From assembly GCF_000260985.4 (NCBI RefSeq), contig NC_017857.3:2905001-2969000 (forward strand): a stretch of 64,000 nucleotides of DNA. The letters run 5' to 3'. The stretch comes from Methylophaga nitratireducenticrescens. GTDB lineage: Bacteria; Pseudomonadota; Gammaproteobacteria; Nitrosococcales; Methylophagaceae. Below the pieces are notes generated by a model. It was not told the origin of the DNA, ran no database searches, and saw nothing but the letters and a program-made list of their open reading frames with translations. This document shows positions 34,025-43,034 of this stretch, piece after piece (the first letter of the stretch is position 1; every line of letters starts with the position of its first letter). Position numbers and translations under genes: made by a program.

Positions 34025-34627
34025 ATGAGTTTATTTTTAAAGCCATTTGAAATGGCCTTGAATCATGCATTGCGCTTTGACATGGAAAGCCATGAACAGC
34101 TCAAACATTTTGCAAATCGTAGCATCCGCATTGATATCACCAACCTGAATCTTGCCGTTTTGGCTAAATTCACTGATAACAGAATTGTGCTGGATAATGC
34201 TGGCGATGAAATTGCTGACTTGATGATTAAGGCTGATAGCTTTGCCTTGTTAAAACTGTTAAAGCAGCCGGAGAGCCTGTTTTCCAATCAAATCCAGATC
34301 CTCGGTGATGTCCAGTTCGCCAAACAGTTACAGGACTGGCAGCAACACTTTGATTTCGACTGGGAACAGCAGCTCGCCAGAGTTACAGGGGATACATTAG
34401 CCTATCCGCTGGCCCAGAGTTTACGTCGTGGTTTTGACTGGTTGAATTACAATCGCTCAGAATTCGAACAAAGTGTGGCCGAATACCTCAGAGAAGAAAG
34501 TCATTATTTGCCGGATAAATCGCAAACTCAGCGGTTTATGCAAAATGTGGATCTGCTTCGTGCCGATACTGAAAGATTAGAAGCCCGAATAAAAAGACTG
34601 CAAAACATTACTGAGAAAAAAACATGA
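34025..34627 (+). CDS. ubiJ: UbiJ, ubiquinone biosynthesis accessory factor
   Basis: UbiJ carries an SCP2 lipid-binding domain and helps hold the soluble Ubi complex and its lipid intermediates. The 200-residue product has the SCP2-like fold in its first half (IRIDITNLNLAVLAKFTDNR, ADLMIKADSFALLKLLK) and a helical, charged carboxy end. It sits between ubiE and ubiB and overlaps ubiB by 4 bp, as in E. coli. Confidence 0.93.
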   Translation: MSLFLKPFEMALNHALRFDMESHEQLKHFANRSIRIDITNLNLAVLAKFTDNRIVLDNAGDEIADLMIKADSFALLKLLKQPESLFSNQIQILGDVQFAKQLQDWQQHFDFDWEQQLARVTGDTLAYPLAQSLRRGFDWLNYNRSEFEQSVAEYLREESHYLPDKSQTQRFMQNVDLLRADTERLEARIKRLQNITEKKT

Positions 34628-36291
34628 AATTCAGTCAGTTCGGACGTTTATTACAAATAAATCATGTGCTGGGCCGTCATCGCCTCGACGAACTGATTCT
34701 GACCATACATTTTTTCCGACCCTATCGATTTCTCAGCTGGTTTTCACCTTATCGCTGGCGCCATAAAGCCCACGTGCCTAGAGGAGAGCGAATTCGCTTG
34801 GCATTGCAGGATTTAGGACCGATTTTTGTCAAATTTGGTCAAATCCTCTCTACCCGTCGCGATTTATTACCGGAAGATATCGCTGATTCATTGGCAAAAC
34901 TGCAGGATCAAGTTGCTCCCTTCCCCAATGATGTTGCGTTAGCATTAATCCATGCCGCTTATGAAGAAGGCGAACCGGTACGCATTTTCAGTCATATTGA
35001 TGCTGAACCATTAGCCTCTGCATCAATCGCTCAGGTGCATGCTGCGACTTTGACTGATGGTAAACAAGTCATTCTTAAATTAGTACGTCCGGGCATTGAG
35101 AAAGTGATTCGCCGTGATGTCGACCTGCTTTATACCCTCGCCGGTTTAGCCGAACGCTACTGGTCTGAAGGCAAACGACTGCGTCCCCGTGAGGTGGTTG
35201 CAGAGCTTGAAAAAAATCTGTTTGATGAGTTGGATATGTTGCGTGAAGCAGCGTCAGCTTCGCAACTGAAACGACATTTTGCTGATGAGCGATTACTTTA
35301 TGTTCCAGAAGTTTACTGGTCACTGACCAAACCAAACCTGCTGGTTCAGGAACGGGTATTTGGCGCTCCGATCAGCAATATAGCTTTACTGAAGCAGCAT
35401 AATATCGATTTGGAACTGCTCGCCACTATCGGGGTGGAAATCTTCTTTACCCAGGTATTCAGACATAGTTTTTTTCATGCTGATATGCACCCGGGCAATA
35501 TTCTGGTCGACGTCAATAATCCACTATTGCCGCGTTATATTGCCATTGATTTCGGCATTATGGGTACTCTTTCACCTGACGATCAACGTTATCTGGCTGA
35601 AAACTTTCTGGCTTTCTTTAATCATGATTATCGTCGTGTTGCCGAACTGCATATCCAATCCGGCTGGGTGCCGGCAGAAACCCGAATGGATGAATTTGAA
35701 TCAGCCATTCGCAGTGTTTGTGAACCTATTTTTGCCCGCCCACTGAAAGAAATTTCCTTTGGACAGTTGTTGTTAAGACTGTTTCAAACTGCACGTCGCT
35801 TTGATATGCAAATCCAGCCCCAATTGGTTCTATTACAAAAAACTCTGCTTAATATTGAAGGGCTGGGGCGCGACTTGTATCCCGATCTAGACTTATGGCA
35901 AACTGCCAAACCGATTCTGGAGCAATGGATGAAGGAAAAGCTGGGATGGCAGGCAGCCGTTAAATCGCTGCAGAAAGAAGTACCAACCTGGGCAGAGACT
36001 TTACCGACCTTGCCAAGAATGCTGCATGATCTGACCAAGCAAGCTCAAGCCGGTCAGTTACATATGCAGCTATCGTCGAAGGATTTGGACAAGATCCGTC
36101 AGGAAGTTCGCTATTCAAGTTATCGAACAGCCACAGCCGTAAGCGGTGCTGCCTTTATTGTGGGTGCAGCAATAATTAAAGGCCTGGATGGATATTCGTC
36201 AAATATGTTGGCCGGAATGCCTGTTCTTAGCTGGGTGTTGGGACTTTGGGGCGGATTAATGCTTTATTTCAGTCTGCGTCGATCTGATTAA
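34624..36291 (+). CDS. ubiB: UbiB, atypical kinase/ATPase for ubiquinone synthesis
   Basis: UbiB is a membrane-anchored member of the ADCK/ABC1 atypical kinase family needed for ubiquinone synthesis. The 555-residue protein has the KxGQ motif (FVKFGQILSTRRDLLP), the alanine-rich loop SASIAQVHAATL, the ADMHPGNILVD catalytic segment, DFGIMG, and two carboxy-terminal hydrophobic helices. Its TAA directly abuts the fhs stop codon on the other strand. Confidence 0.97.
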   Translation: MKFSQFGRLLQINHVLGRHRLDELILTIHFFRPYRFLSWFSPYRWRHKAHVPRGERIRLALQDLGPIFVKFGQILSTRRDLLPEDIADSLAKLQDQVAPFPNDVALALIHAAYEEGEPVRIFSHIDAEPLASASIAQVHAATLTDGKQVILKLVRPGIEKVIRRDVDLLYTLAGLAERYWSEGKRLRPREVVAELEKNLFDELDMLREAASASQLKRHFADERLLYVPEVYWSLTKPNLLVQERVFGAPISNIALLKQHNIDLELLATIGVEIFFTQVFRHSFFHADMHPGNILVDVNNPLLPRYIAIDFGIMGTLSPDDQRYLAENFLAFFNHDYRRVAELHIQSGWVPAETRMDEFESAIRSVCEPIFARPLKEISFGQLLLRLFQTARRFDMQIQPQLVLLQKTLLNIEGLGRDLYPDLDLWQTAKPILEQWMKEKLGWQAAVKSLQKEVPTWAETLPTLPRMLHDLTKQAQAGQLHMQLSSKDLDKIRQEVRYSSYRTATAVSGAAFIVGAAIIKGLDGYSSNMLAGMPVLSWVLGLWGGLMLYFSLRRSD

Positions 36292-36296
36292 TCAGA
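36283..36296. repeat. 14-bp palindrome spanning the ubiB and fhs stop codons
   Basis: The sequence TCTGATTAATCAGA is a perfect palindrome containing the ubiB TAA and, immediately after it, the fhs TGA on the other strand. There is no intergenic base between the two convergent genes and no room for a standard terminator. Confidence 0.7.
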
Positions 36297-37959
36297 ACAA
36301 TCCACTAATTACACCTTTATCATCAATATCGATTCGCTCCGCCGCAGGAATTTTTGGCAACCCGGGCATCGTCATCACATCACCGCAGAGCACGACAATA
36401 AACCCTGCCCCTCGTGATAAACGCACATCGCGAATGGTCAAAGTATGTTGATCCGGAGCCCCACGCAAACTCGGATCGCTACTAAAAGAATAAGGTGTTT
36501 TAGCCATGCATACCGGCAAATCACCATGCAGAGATTGAAACTCACCAAGTTTTTTCAGTACTTTTTTATCAGCGATAACATCATTAGCCCCATACAATCT
36601 CGTGGCTACAGCATTGATTTTTTCCCACAACGTCGCACTATCGCTATACAACAACTCGCATTTACTTGGTTGCTGTAATTTTTCTACTACTATCTGCGCG
36701 AGTAACTCAGCACCTGCTCCACCTTCAGCCCAATGTCTGGCCACAACGGCTGTCGCTCCCATAGCCTCTACCGAGTTTTTAATTAACGCAATTTCAGCAT
36801 CACTGTCCTGAATGAAGTGGTTTATCGCCACAACGCATTCCAGACCGAATTCGTTTTGTAGATTATGTAAATGCTTTTGCAGATTAGTCAGTCCCGACTC
36901 AAGCGCGGAAAGATTTTCAGCCGCCAGATCCGGAACATTGATACCACCATGGTATTTCAACGCTTTTAACGTGGCGACCACCACCGCCAAGTCAGGACGA
37001 ATACCGGCTTTTCGGCATTTAATATTAATAAACTTTTCTGCACCCAAGTCAGCACCAAAGCCAGCTTCAGTAACTACATAATCGCTCAGTTTTAACGCCA
37101 TTTTGGTAGCGATAACCGAATTGCAGCCATGCGCAATATTGGCAAAAGGTCCACCATGAACAAACGCCGGATTATTTTCCAAAGTCTGCACCAAATTCGG
37201 TTTAATGGCTTCTTTAAGCAGCGCCGTCATCGCACCATGGGCATTCAGATCACTTGCGTAGCGCGGAGACCCATCGATTGAATAGCCAATCAGAATATTG
37301 CCTAGCCGTTGTTTCAATTCAGTTAATGTGCCAGCCAGACAAAATATCGCCATGACTTCTGAGGCAACGACAATATCAAAGCGATCTTCACGGACAAAAC
37401 CATTCGCTGGCCCGCCCATACCTATCGTGATCTGACGTAAAGCCCGGTCATTCATATCCACTACCCGCTGCCAGGTAATCTTGCGAGTATCCAGTTGCAA
37501 AGTATTGCCATGATGAATATGGTTATCAATCATTGCTGCCAACAGGTTATGTGCCGCTGCAATAGCATGAAAATCACCGGTAAAATGTAGATTGATATCT
37601 TCCATGGGGACGACCTGCGAATAACCGCCCCCGGCAGCGCCACCTTTCAAACCAAAGCATGGGCCCATAGAGGGTTCACGAACACAAACCGTAGATTGTT
37701 TACCAATCCGGTTTAAAGCGTCACTCAGACCAATAGTGGTAGTCGTTTTACCTTCACCAGCGGGGGTTGGGCTAATGGCTGTAACCAGAATCAATTTACC
37801 ATCAGGCTTGGTTGCTAATTCGTCCATTACCTGCAGAGAAACCTTGGCTTTATAACGGCCGTAACTATCCAGATCCTCGACACGCAAACCTAATTTTTGC
37901 GTGGCGACCTCTGTAATATTCTGCATTTTTGCGTGTTGGGCGATTTCAATATCTGACAT
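36292..37959 (-). CDS. fhs: formate-tetrahydrofolate ligase
   Basis: This enzyme makes 10-formyl-tetrahydrofolate from formate, tetrahydrofolate and ATP. The 555-residue product has the P-loop [38 protein letters not shown] and the carboxy segment around [20 protein letters not shown]. In a methylotroph it would link formate to one-carbon assimilation; that role is inferred. It is transcribed from its own promoter after ubiX and collides with ubiB. Confidence 0.98.
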   Translation of the reverse strand: MSDIEIAQHAKMQNITEVATQKLGLRVEDLDSYGRYKAKVSLQVMDELATKPDGKLILVTAISPTPAGEGKTTTTIGLSDALNRIGKQSTVCVREPSMGPCFGLKGGAAGGGYSQVVPMEDINLHFTGDFHAIAAAHNLLAAMIDNHIHHGNTLQLDTRKITWQRVVDMNDRALRQITIGMGGPANGFVREDRFDIVVASEVMAIFCLAGTLTELKQRLGNILIGYSIDGSPRYASDLNAHGAMTALLKEAIKPNLVQTLENNPAFVHGGPFANIAHGCNSVIATKMALKLSDYVVTEAGFGADLGAEKFINIKCRKAGIRPDLAVVVATLKALKYHGGINVPDLAAENLSALESGLTNLQKHLHNLQNEFGLECVVAINHFIQDSDAEIALIKNSVEAMGATAVVARHWAEGGAGAELLAQIVVEKLQQPSKCELLYSDSATLWEKINAVATRLYGANDVIADKKVLKKLGEFQSLHGDLPVCMAKTPYSFSSDPSLRGAPDQHTLTIRDVRLSRGAGFIVVLCGDVMTMPGLPKIPAAERIDIDDKGVISGLF

Positions 37960-37988
37960 GCTATTTTCCGAATTTTGGCTCTGTGGGC

Positions 37989-37994
37989 ATTATA
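37989..37994 (-). promoter_or_regulatory. candidate -10 of the fhs promoter
   Basis: A perfect TATAAT lies on the minus strand 30 bp before the fhs ATG, in the 72-bp gap after ubiX. No good -35 hexamer is visible at 16-18 bp, so this may be an activator-dependent promoter. Confidence 0.45.
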
Positions 37995-38031
37995 CGCGAG
38001 TTCATTCATCACCCGGTTTGAGAGCCAGTAG

Positions 38032-38640
38032 TTATTCGCCCCAGCGTGGCATCAATTGATGGCTTATAGAGGCTTGATCGAGAATTCTTGCCACTACAAA
38101 ATCGACAATGTCTTCGAGTGTCTGCGGTCGAAAATAAAAACCGGGATTTGGCGGCATAATGCATACGCCCAGTCGGGACAGTTTCAGCATATTTTCCAAA
38201 TGGATTTGCGAAAAAGGTGCTTCTCTCGGCACAACAATTAATTTACGTTGCTCTTTAATCATGACATCAGCGGCACGATTAATCAGATTATCGCTACCGC
38301 CGCAGGCAATGGCTGACAGTGTTCCCATGGTGCACGGACAGACAATCATCGTAGGTACTGAATGTGATCCACTGGCAAGTGGTGAAGACCATTGCTGCTC
38401 GCCATAAAGCTTTATCTGTCCGGCCTGGCAATTGAACTGTTTTTCCAACACCTTGGTGGCATCTGCTGCGCGAGCAGGTAATTTCCAGTCCAGTTCATCA
38501 GCCAATACGATACGACCGGCAGCAGAAATCATCAGATGTACTGTTATTCCCTGATGCAACAATTGTTCTAGTAAACGTTTTGCATAGGGAGCACCCGAAG
38601 CCCCCGTAATGGCAAGTGCAATTTGTAAAGGATCAGACAT
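38032..38640 (-). CDS. ubiX: UbiX, flavin prenyltransferase
   Basis: UbiX makes prenylated FMN, the cofactor of the decarboxylase UbiD. The 202-residue product has the family start IALAITGASGAPYAKRLLEQ, the cofactor loop VPTMIVCPCTMGTLSAIACG, and APFSQIHLENML. Its start overlaps the end of mpl by 8 bp. ubiD is not in the window. Confidence 0.97.
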   Translation of the reverse strand: MSDPLQIALAITGASGAPYAKRLLEQLLHQGITVHLMISAAGRIVLADELDWKLPARAADATKVLEKQFNCQAGQIKLYGEQQWSSPLASGSHSVPTMIVCPCTMGTLSAIACGGSDNLINRAADVMIKEQRKLIVVPREAPFSQIHLENMLKLSRLGVCIMPPNPGFYFRPQTLEDIVDFVVARILDQASISHQLMPRWGE

Positions 38641-39988
38641 TGGTCAACGCATCCAGAATTTTTTGATGAATACCACCAAAGCCACCGTTACTCATCACGA
38701 CAATATGATCACCAGCTTCACTGTGTTGGGCCAATTGCAAAACAATATCGTCAACTTGATGATGTATTTCGGCTTTATGTCCGAGTTGCTGCTTGATTGC
38801 ATCCAAAGACCAGGAGAATTGCGGATCCTGAAATAAAATCACGTTATCGGCTTGTTGCAATGACTCAGCCAAAGTTTGTGCATGTACTCCCATTTTCATG
38901 GTATTGGATCGTGGCTCTAATACTGCTATCAGCCGTTGCTGACCGATATTGGCTCGCAGACCTTGCAAAGTGGTAGCAATCGCTGTCGGATGATGAGCAA
39001 AGTCATCATAGACTTTTACGCCACGGCATTCTCCTCGCAGTTCGAGCCGGCGCTTCACCCCTTTAAACTGGTTTAATGCTTCACAGGCATGTTCGACAGT
39101 AACGCCTACATGATGTGCGGCGGCAATAGCGGCAAGGGCATTATTGACATTATGTCGACCGAGTAATGACCAGCTCACTTTTGCAGCCTGCTGTTTGTGT
39201 TTAACAGAAAAACAATGACCATCTTCGGCAATCTCTGCCAATTGCCAATCGGCCCTTTCACCATCGATGGATTGTCGATGAGTCCAACAACCTCGTTCGA
39301 GAGTCTGTTCAATCGCCGGAACAGCATAGGGGGTAATTAACAGACCTTCTGACGGGACTGTACGGATAAGGTGATGAAATTGGGTTTGGATAGCTGCCAG
39401 ATCGGCAAAGATATCTGCATGGTCAAATTCGAGGTTATTAATCACCAGAGTGCGAGGATGGTAATGGATAAATTTGCTGCGTTTATCAAAAAATGCGGTG
39501 TCATATTCATCGGCCTCAATCACAAAAAAAGGCGTATTTCCTATAGCGGCAGATTGACCGAAATTACCTGGCACCCCCCCAATCAGAAAGCCGGGTCGCA
39601 TTCCCGCATATTCAAGAATCCATGCCAGCATACTGCTGGTTGTGGTTTTACCGTGAGTACCAGATACCGCCAACACCCATCGATTTACCAAAATATTTTC
39701 TGCCAGCCACTGGGGACCTGAAATATACGGCAGCCCCTGGTTGAGCACATATTCAACAGCCGCATTTCCACGCGACATCGCATTGCCCATGATGACCATG
39801 TCGGGAGAGGGTTGCAGATGTTCTGGTAAATAGCCTTGCATCACATCAATGCCAGCATCAGCTAACTGATCACTCATCGGTGGATAAACGTTAGCGTCAG
39901 AACCAGAAACGTTAAAACCACGTTCACGTGCCAGTAAAGCCAGCCCACCCATGAAGGTGCCGCAGATTCCTAAAATATGGATATGCAT
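38633..39988 (-). CDS. mpl: Mpl, murein peptide ligase
   Basis: Mpl re-uses murein tripeptide by ligating it to UDP-N-acetylmuramic acid. The 451-residue product is Mur-ligase-like: amino Rossmann segment HIHILGICGTFMGGLALLAR, the ATP loop AVSGTHGKTTTSSML, IEADEYDTAFFDKRSKF and HHPTAIATTLQGLR. The HILGICGTFMG start distinguishes Mpl from MurC. It abuts the membrane-protein gene upstream (TGAATG). Confidence 0.97.
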   Translation of the reverse strand: MHIHILGICGTFMGGLALLARERGFNVSGSDANVYPPMSDQLADAGIDVMQGYLPEHLQPSPDMVIMGNAMSRGNAAVEYVLNQGLPYISGPQWLAENILVNRWVLAVSGTHGKTTTSSMLAWILEYAGMRPGFLIGGVPGNFGQSAAIGNTPFFVIEADEYDTAFFDKRSKFIHYHPRTLVINNLEFDHADIFADLAAIQTQFHHLIRTVPSEGLLITPYAVPAIEQTLERGCWTHRQSIDGERADWQLAEIAEDGHCFSVKHKQQAAKVSWSLLGRHNVNNALAAIAAAHHVGVTVEHACEALNQFKGVKRRLELRGECRGVKVYDDFAHHPTAIATTLQGLRANIGQQRLIAVLEPRSNTMKMGVHAQTLAESLQQADNVILFQDPQFSWSLDAIKQQLGHKAEIHHQVDDIVLQLAQHSEAGDHIVVMSNGGFGGIHQKILDALTNV

Positions 39989-40501
39989 TCAGGCAACTCC
40001 AGACATAACAAGGCCATTCGTAATAATGGCCAGAAATACATATAAGATCGTCAGTGCCACTGCTTTAGGTGCCGATGTCTCGATGCTATACCGAAATATA
40101 TGTGCGGTGACCATCAAGCTCCATAGCATCACCAACATGAGTGCCAGTAATATAAAATTAGCCGTATCTGACTGTTCTGCAAATTGATGAAAGGCCCATA
40201 ACAATGGCATGGCTAATATCCCCAACAGGCTTCCAGCACCAGCCAATGCCATTAATGTCTGTTGATAACGGGGCAGAAAATTATTCATTCGAAGTAACAC
40301 ATAGAGAAAAGTCATCAGCACAATAAGATCGGTTAAACCTATCCATAGGCTGATACGTAAAGACATATCAATTTGATTCACAACGACACTGATGACGAAG
40401 TACGTCGATAAAACCAGTTGCATCAGTTGGTTATTAGCGGGAAGACTTTCTGGTCCCGAGCGAAACAGACAAATATCGATGAGTCGTTGTATAACTTTCA
40501 T
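39989..40501 (-). CDS. small polytopic membrane protein
   Basis: This 170-residue protein is not assigned to a named family. It has about five hydrophobic segments (near residues 26-43, 49-70, 80-101, 112-133, 143-165 from the chosen start) and a conserved-looking amino end (MKVIQRLIDICLFRSGPESL). The start was chosen because two upstream ATGs lie in a TATGAT sequence that could be a promoter -10; these would add 3 or 4 residues. It abuts mpl, suggesting co-transcription with mpl and ubiX. A Yip1-like fold is possible but not shown. Confidence 0.75.
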   Translation of the reverse strand: MKVIQRLIDICLFRSGPESLPANNQLMQLVLSTYFVISVVVNQIDMSLRISLWIGLTDLIVLMTFLYVLLRMNNFLPRYQQTLMALAGAGSLLGILAMPLLWAFHQFAEQSDTANFILLALMLVMLWSLMVTAHIFRYSIETSAPKAVALTILYVFLAIITNGLVMSGVA

Positions 40502-40623
40502 GTGCGGCATCATAGCGCGTCAGTAAGCGTTCACAAAATATTTCTCGCTACAAATGTTATTTGATTTATAAAATCCAGCGACGCCAACATAACCTGACGA
40601 AATTTATAACGCCTCTATCAAAT

Positions 40624-41580
40624 TCAATCGTCTAACGCAACGCCCCATGGGAAAGCACCAACCTGAATCGATTTAATGCGCTCCTGCTTCGCAGTATCAA
40701 CAACGGATACAGTGCCATCAACACCATCCGCAGTATAAAGTTTCGTTCCATCTTTAGAGACTTCTATTCCCCAAACCCTTTTTCCAACAGGTACATTAGC
40801 TTTTAACACCAATGTTTCAGCATCCAGGAAAGCCACGGAATTACCACGTCCAGTGGTGATGTATAGCATTTTATCATCGGGACTGACCTTGATATCCATT
40901 GGTTTGGAGTTTTCGACATCAATTCCGGATTTCTTGATTACTTTGAATGTTTCCATATCAATAATCGCAACTTCGTTACCAATTTCACTCGTTGCATAGG
41001 CCAAACTGCCATTGCTGTTAAATGCCAAGCCTCTTGGGCGTGCTCCAACAACCAAATGTGCCACGGGTTGGTAATTAGCCGTCTCGATAATATGAACCAT
41101 GTTACTTGATTCACTGGTGACCAATGCATATTTACCAGTTGGCGATACGGCGACGCCTTCCGGTTCAATGCCAACCTTAACGGCTGAAAGCTTTACAGCG
41201 GATTTTGGGTCCAGGAATATAGCCTCACCATCATCCTCATTAGAAACCACTAAATGCCCATTTATCGGGTTCACATCAAAGGTTTCTGGATCATCACCAG
41301 CATCCAGTGTTTTGATCACTTTCAAAGTATTTACATCTACTACAGCAATTGCATTATCTTCACTAATCGCCACATAAAGCACCGTTTGATCAGGTGATAA
41401 ACCAATACCACGTGGACGTTGCCCAATTTTTATTGTTGTTTCAATTGTATTGGTCCGTGAATTTATAACGCTTAACGTATCATCCTTTTCATTTGTCACA
41501 AACAAGCGGTATGTCGGTTCAGCTAATACTGTCGTGCTCGTCAGAAGCAATGAAGTCAGTAATAATATTTTATTTTTCAT
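40624..41580 (-). CDS. exported YVTN-type beta-propeller, PQQ-associated
   Basis: The 318-residue protein has a signal peptide (about residues 1-20, cleavage after VLA) and about seven propeller blades with the repeated pattern GxxPRGIGLSPD, LYVAISEDNAIAVVDVNT, LVVSNEDDGEAIF. It matches the class of periplasmic propellers encoded near PQQ-dependent alcohol oxidation genes. That link is by family resemblance; no PQQ gene is in the window. A GGAGAA site precedes the start, 22 bp after a 92-codon ORF of unknown function. Confidence 0.85.
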   Translation of the reverse strand: MKNKILLLTSLLLTSTTVLAEPTYRLFVTNEKDDTLSVINSRTNTIETTIKIGQRPRGIGLSPDQTVLYVAISEDNAIAVVDVNTLKVIKTLDAGDDPETFDVNPINGHLVVSNEDDGEAIFLDPKSAVKLSAVKVGIEPEGVAVSPTGKYALVTSESSNMVHIIETANYQPVAHLVVGARPRGLAFNSNGSLAYATSEIGNEVAIIDMETFKVIKKSGIDVENSKPMDIKVSPDDKMLYITTGRGNSVAFLDAETLVLKANVPVGKRVWGIEVSKDGTKLYTADGVDGTVSVVDTAKQERIKSIQVGAFPWGVALDD

Positions 41581-41602
41581 TCAGCGTTCTCCATGTCATA
41601 TC

Positions 41603-41881
41603 TCAAGATTTGCAATTAACGCTCTCAAGGCTATTCAACCTTTCTTCAAATCCGCTTAACGGCGCATCTTCAAGAATTGTATTCTCATTATCAATTATTA
41701 GAAGAATCTGGCGAAAATTATCATTCTCACAAAAATCAGCGTTATCACTATTTTGACCATCAAAAACCCAAACTGTTTTGAGATGCTTCAACATAAATTC
41801 GGCATCATATTGCATGGTTTGCCTCACAGAACCCGCAATCATTTTGGTTCCAGCGCAGTCGGTCCAAGCTTGCTTGGTCAT
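41603..41881 (-). CDS. hypothetical protein, 92 residues
   Basis: I do not recognise this product. It has a coding-like composition (segments such as QILLIIDNENTILEDAPLSG and a run of acidic residues), no signal peptide and no membrane segment. No clear ribosome site precedes its ATG (the upstream bases are an A-run). It lies 22 bp before the beta-propeller gene on the same strand, so the two may be co-transcribed. Confidence 0.5.
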   Translation of the reverse strand: MTKQAWTDCAGTKMIAGSVRQTMQYDAEFMLKHLKTVWVFDGQNSDNADFCENDNFRQILLIIDNENTILEDAPLSGFEERLNSLESVNCKS

Positions 41882-42314
41882 TGTTTTTTTTAAACCGGTT
41901 AGTTAACCGACTTCCAGAAACTTAGTACTTTAACAGGTATAGTGGGATTCTTTTGTTGCCATTGAGTTAATGTATTTGTTTGCTTGGTTTGATATTGAAC
42001 AAATTTGGTAATACAGCCTCCTCGCAACCTATCAGCAGTTGAAATAAGCTTAATAACCGGTGTCACAGCAAATGGTTCTGATTATGTACTTATTATCAGT
42101 TGCTAACAGCAAGAGCTTCGCAAACTTTGTCACCTGAAGCATGCCGAGTTCAACAACATTTACTTGATATGCCTGTCTCAGAAAATCTCCCTTAGAATTC
42201 AACCGCTCAAGTTATTGTTGTATCCCAAGCCAAAGATATTTTTTCAGAAGTAATTTTTCTCAAGATTTTCACGCCAAGGCCGCTACGTGTTCTAATAGAA
42301 ACAGGGCGAAATAG
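41882..42314. other. gap with broken reading frames, possible gene remnant
   Basis: No intact gene is visible in about 430 bp. On the minus strand three consecutive open stretches in different frames have protein-like composition: one ends at 41899 (ending PVKVLSFWKSVN, open back to 42082 without ATG), one just upstream contains VVELGMLQVTKFAKLLLLAT, and another lies near 42200-42315. They could be pieces of one frameshifted gene. I cannot name the ancestral protein, and chance open frames are possible. Confidence 0.35.
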
Positions 42315-42566
42315 ATGAAAAACAAATCACTGGAATTAGATCTGCGACAAATCATGCAAGGTCTTGAGGAATTTGCCACATTTATGAGTTATCAAAGTAA
42401 CTATGAGGGCTTGCGTATACTTAAAGTTGAAACTCAGCATGACCAAGCTTCTCATGGCAACAATCAATTTTCAGACAATGTTATATCCATGGAAAAAGCC
42501 CGCATTAATCGGAACGATTCTATAGATATTATTCCTGCTAAAAATTATCAATCACCCAGACGGTGA
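42315..42566 (+). CDS. hypothetical protein, 83 residues
   Basis: A short plus-strand ORF starting MKNKSLELDLRQIMQGLEEF. The product is hydrophilic, with no membrane segment or known motif. The ribosome site is weak. It is alone on its strand between two poorly coding stretches, so it may be a real small gene or a chance frame in a decayed region. Confidence 0.35.
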   Translation: MKNKSLELDLRQIMQGLEEFATFMSYQSNYEGLRILKVETQHDQASHGNNQFSDNVISMEKARINRNDSIDIIPAKNYQSPRR

Positions 42567-42996
42567 GTCTTCATATTATCCTCTCAAAATACCAGGCATA
42601 CGACTAAACCACTTCAGTTTATAAGTTTACTCTAAGCGGATGTTAACTGCCCAGCAATAATATAAGCTCCAATTCGTCAATAACTTCTTGGGTTTGTCTG
42701 CTTCTCTACGATGCCTGAGCTCCACCATGCAATAACTTCCATAATGCACTCAGTAAGGCCAAACATACCAGCATCGGCGTTTGTATCTGATTTTATCCTT
42801 GCCGTTATTGCTGACGAGGAGTTTCGTCAATGACAAGCGACGCCTTTATACAATTTCTGTTCGCCAGACCAGTAGTTGCTTCAGATTGCTATTCGCCCCC
42901 CTACTGTTTAGCTATCATATTCTTTGGTCGATTCAGTATAAGAGCTTTCATCTATCAATGAGTGTCTCCTACAAGGAGACTTACCGGTCGCATGAT
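42567..42996. other. about 430 bp without a supported gene
   Basis: No convincing gene is present. On the minus strand at 42643-42774 a 43-codon frame starting MLVCLALLSALWKLLHGGAQ is broken by an in-frame TAG at 42706, after which RQTQEVIDELELILLLGS continues; this could be a small decayed gene. A perfect hairpin GTCTCCT / AGGAGAC (42963-42979) is also present, without a T-run. Confidence 0.3.
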
Positions 42997-43020
42997 AAAA
43001 AAAGACCCGCATCATGCGGG
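42997..43020 (-). terminator. intrinsic terminator after secF
   Basis: On the minus strand a 6-bp GC-rich stem CCCGCA / TGCGGG with a 3-nt loop is followed by TCTTTTTTT, 14 bp beyond the secF stop. It ends the tgt-yajC-secD-secF transcript. Confidence 0.9.
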
Positions 43021-43034
43021 CCTTACTGTTTTAT

